A stretch of 64,000 nucleotides of DNA from Corticium candelabrum. Its lineage: Eukaryota; Porifera; Homoscleromorpha; Homosclerophorida; Plakinidae. The stretch spans positions 5,466,625-5,530,624 of the forward strand of contig NC_085099.1 of the NCBI RefSeq assembly GCF_963422355.1, written 5' to 3'. Below are positions 61,055-64,000 of this stretch, one piece after another. The first letter of the stretch is position 1, and every line of letters starts with the position of its first letter. Position numbers and translations under genes: made by a program. A model generated the notes under the pieces. That model was not told where the DNA came from, searched no databases, and saw nothing but the letters and a program-made list of their open reading frames with translations.

Positions 61055-62066
61055 CGTATACAATTCAAGTGCGTAAGGCAACGGATGAGTCTGGAGGTTA
61101 GTAGCATTGATGTGTGGGATCTTAACTATGAACAGTAGATGTGTATTGGAATCTAAGAAAATTTGTTTAATTACTTAGGAAATAGTTTATCTGGCATGAG
61201 AGGTAGTGCTTTAGTTTACTACATGTGTTTATGTTAAATCTGTTTATGACTTTATACAGTCTATCGACGTTGAACAGAAGATTATTAATTAATAAAATTT
61301 CGTAGTATATCGGCCGTTTAATCAAATCAGAATATATTGAACAGTGTATATTAGCTTTTTCGTGTAGCAGTTGTATCTAACTGCATGGTTTCAAGGACGT
61401 CGGAAGCAAATGTTGTGGTCAAGCATAGCGCACGCTAAGTAGGCGTAGTTATACGAAACTAGCGCATGCTACTCACATGTCTCATTTAGCTAGCAACTAA
61501 AACACTGAAAACTTGCCCAATAAGTCTGATAACGGAAACTTCCGAATATTGAGCAACTTGATGGCCTCGAATATTTGTCGAGATGTATACGCAGCACGAT
61601 GTGTAAAACAAAATTTTAGCTATTTATAGAATCACCTATACCCTAAATCCTAAATCGGGAGGATACGCTAATAGACTGGGGGAGGGAGACGACGAGTTGG
61701 ACACTCGAGCCTAGTGCGGCCGATGCTGCCCTGTACAGTATAAATAACTGCTAGAGTTCTTATGGTAGTGGATCCAGACAAGGGGTTGTGCATGGGACTG
61801 CAACTTCTTTTTTGGGGGGAGACCTGTTGTTATATAGGGAGTGGCAATTAATCCGAGCCCGCATGTGCTAGGGTTACATTAAATTACTACCGTTGTGGAC
61901 CATTGAACGGCTAACATGCAGACTCTTTCAGCAGGCGACATGACCAATGAGTAATTTGTCAATGTCTTGCTTTTGTTCAGGACTAAGCAGTTGAAAACTA
62001 ACACTATAGTTTTAATTATAAATCTAGCTAGATAATGACATCAACACGCTACGCATTGAATTCTGT
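61055..62066. other. Intergenic region
   Basis: It contains the putative poly(A) signal of the preceding gene and a short ggagggagacgacgagttgg segment (61,680-61,715) resembling words in the 48,643-50,040 element. No gene seen. Confidence 0.5.
61291..61296 (+). terminator. Putative poly(A) signal
   Basis: AATAAA, 237 bases after the stop codon of the zinc-finger/pseudokinase gene; the first canonical signal on this strand after the stop that I found. Confidence 0.4.
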
Positions 62067-64000
62067 ATGGCGACAACTCTGCGTGCGGTGGACGCTTGTC
62101 TGCATCTTGTTGCCGCTGCGACCAAAGGCATACATGCATATGTTGTGAACAAAGCCCAAGTACGTACACTATTGTCCACTTTTAAAACATATAATTTGAT
62201 AAAGTCTATCTAGATAAAGGAAAGGGGCCCCATGGGCGCAGCCATTTTGAATTTTGTTTCGTAATTCGCAAACCGCTGTTCCGGCCTTTCCGCTCCTCCT
62301 GTAGCACATGACCTTAGCTACTTTCGAAAATCAATTGGTGCTTTTCGCGGTGGCCGGTGCCCTGTACTTTGCTCCGTGCTGGCGGTTTTTTGAAATCGTG
62401 AAGTCACAAAAAGTTTGTTCCGTATGCGCTTGCAAACCGCTGCACTTCTTCGTTTCTCGTTGAGCATGCGGCCTTTTCTCACTCTGAAATAGCAACTGAT
62501 AACTTTTTCTGGGGTCTCTGTCCTGTATACTTATGTGTTGCTGGCGTTATATAAATTAATTAATGGCGCCTCCTCACGAATTCATGCGCACCCGCAGACA
62601 CACCCACGCAAAGTTGAAATCGTTTCTTTAATCACACATTTACAATTTAGTAGCTTGAGATAGTTTGCTGTTGAACGACAATGCGATTCCTCGAGCTTTT
62701 CCTAGTTGCACGTGACCGGAAAATAGTTAGAAAACAAATAGACGTAGTCTGTACGGAGCTTCACTATACTATCAGTGACCCAGGAAGTGCTACGTAGAAA
62801 ATGATCGGTTCGACCTAGCGCGCGGTCTATAAAGTCTATAGGCGGCATCAAGGGTGGCCAACTGGCGCTATGGCGCCACAAGTGGCTGGTTTGGCACCAA
62901 GGTTTGAAGCCGCTGAAGCAGATAGTGAAGTCACGACTGTGACTGAACAGCAGTAATTCCGTGAAAACAAAGCATCTGATCACAAATATAAATGAATAGA
63001 CACGCACTAGCGTACTTACAGGTCAGCCAAGCCGCTTCGTCCGACAAACAGACGCTGTCATGGACAAAGCACGTTCTCCTTCGCAAATTCCCGTCAAGCG
63101 CCAAATTTCAACAGCACGGCCGCTCAGCCACGCACACCGAAAATTCAAGCTGGCAAACTGCAGAACCACTATGCAGAAACACTGTGGAACAAGCAAAATG
63201 TTACAAGTCAGGTACAGCTACACACCCTCACTCCTGGTTGTTGTTGGAAAAACATACACGTGCAAATGTAAACTCTAGGCGTTGTTTCTATGTGCTAGAC
63301 CCTTAGAGCAAAGGACTGAACACCATGTACAGCACGGACGCCAGATGGCCGAATTCTCGTTAGCAGCTACCAAAAGAAAGAGAGATGGAGCCCCATGATG
63401 ACATCACGTTCGTCTGTTGGTCGGTAATGACACCACTTCTCGTCTATTGGTCGAATAGCTCATTTGCATCTGTGTTAACCAACTATATATACGGTCGGTC
63501 GTCGGGTCATCGAACGACTACTATACTCGAGCCCGGAAATCTGGGCCTAGGGTAATCACACCTAAGTCTTAGCCTACTAAAAATTTTAGGTTACACATAC
63601 TGTAGCCAACAATTTCCCGGATGTCTACGGGACTTGGCCGACAATGCGAGTAAAATATACTGACTCTGTACGCCTGCTTTCTGTCTGGCTGCATGCATGC
63701 GTGTATGTATCATGATGATACATACACGCATGACTATGTATGTATAAATGTATGTACGTACGACGTGTCTATGTACTAAAATTTAGTCTCGCGCAGGTGT
63801 GTCCACATGGGCGTGTCATTTCCGTTTGGCGTTCCTGGTGCCACACCAAGGCACCAGCCTTAATTATGATAACCGAACTTCGCCACCCCTGCTGTGCGAT
63901 GTCGGGGCTCCATACATTACCACACATTTTAGCCTCATGCACTCAGCAGCTGGACCTCTGAGTGAGTCTGACCCTGCTGCTTCCACTGACACAGAAGTCG
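62067..64000 (+). CDS. Unrecognised gene, first three exons (runs off the window)
   Basis: Exon 1 (62067-62159) reads MATTLRAVDACLHLVAAATK and ends at a strong gtacgt donor. Exon 2 (63022-63211) starts VSQAASSDKQTLSWTKHVLL and ends phase 1 at gtacag. Exon 3 (63797 to the end) joins in that phase and stays open for 204 bases (GVSTWACHFRLAFLVPH onward). Three consistent phases plus good splice sites support a real gene. The protein start is helical and slightly hydrophobic; the rest is low in recognisable motifs. I considered the N-terminus of a COQ8/ADCK-type protein because of a vague HFS-x3-H-x-AAG similarity, but that is too weak to use. The 5' flank (62,230-62,530 in intron 1) is CpG-rich. 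Confidence 0.45.
63696..63732. repeat. Perfect 37-base palindrome
   Basis: CATGCGTGTATGTATCAT and its exact reverse complement flank a single G. It lies in intron 2 of the gene that leaves the window. Confidence 0.85.

Noticed and set aside
62871-62945. Short ORF MAPQVAGLAPRFEAAEADSE
   Set aside because: Only 24 codons, lies in an intron of the three-exon model, and has no splice support.

Overview
The window is animal nuclear DNA: genes are split by GT-AG introns, (CA)n microsatellites are common, and the protein-coding genes are metazoan (hamartin/TSC1, queuine tRNA-ribosyltransferase accessory subunit QTRT2, C2H2 zinc fingers, TIR domains). High gene density, many short introns and abundant MITE-like elements suggest an early-branching invertebrate, most likely a sponge. 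That placement is an inference; nothing in the window names the species.

Layout. (1) About 100-37,990 is a tandem segmental array of three units. Each unit carries a five-exon gene encoding an unusual protein: two N-terminal TIR-like domains, a basic linker exon, and a C-terminal part with about eight membrane helices. The copies lie at 1,311-8,352, 11,409-21,325 and 25,372-36,530. Exons 2-5 are open and in phase in all three; the first exon is intact in copy 1, shortened in copy 2 and broken in copy 3. Each TIR gene is followed by the 5' part of QTRT2. In units 1 and 2 QTRT2 is truncated at a (CA)n tract and followed by a decayed multi-pass membrane gene; in unit 3 QTRT2 runs on to its full nine exons (36,956-39,154). 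Units 2 and 3 share an integrase-less Ty3/gypsy element in intron 1, so they separated from each other after unit 1 had split off. Later insertions mark single units: a 1-kb TTAA-flanked foldback in unit 1, and a 570-bp MITE plus a 1.17-kb TIR element with a nested tRNA-SINE in unit 3.

(2) 39,814-53,878, minus strand: a 15-exon TSC1 (hamartin) gene, convergent with QTRT2, with transposon-rich introns. Two GTCACGTGAC palindromes, the TFEB/CLEAR-type site, lie just upstream. (3) 54,248-54,508, minus: a small unrecognised ORF. (4) 56,200-61,054, plus: a four-exon gene joining five C2H2 zinc fingers to a protein-kinase-like domain that lacks the catalytic HRD aspartate, an architecture I do not know. 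(5) 62,067-64,000, plus: the first three in-phase exons of an unrecognised gene that leaves the window.

Functional picture. QTRT2 works in tRNA queuosine modification and TSC1 in mTORC1 control. The TIR-TIR-membrane proteins are candidate signalling or innate-immunity receptors; the zinc-finger/pseudokinase protein is a candidate DNA-binding signalling regulator. All exon models come from reading frames, splice signals and phase by eye.
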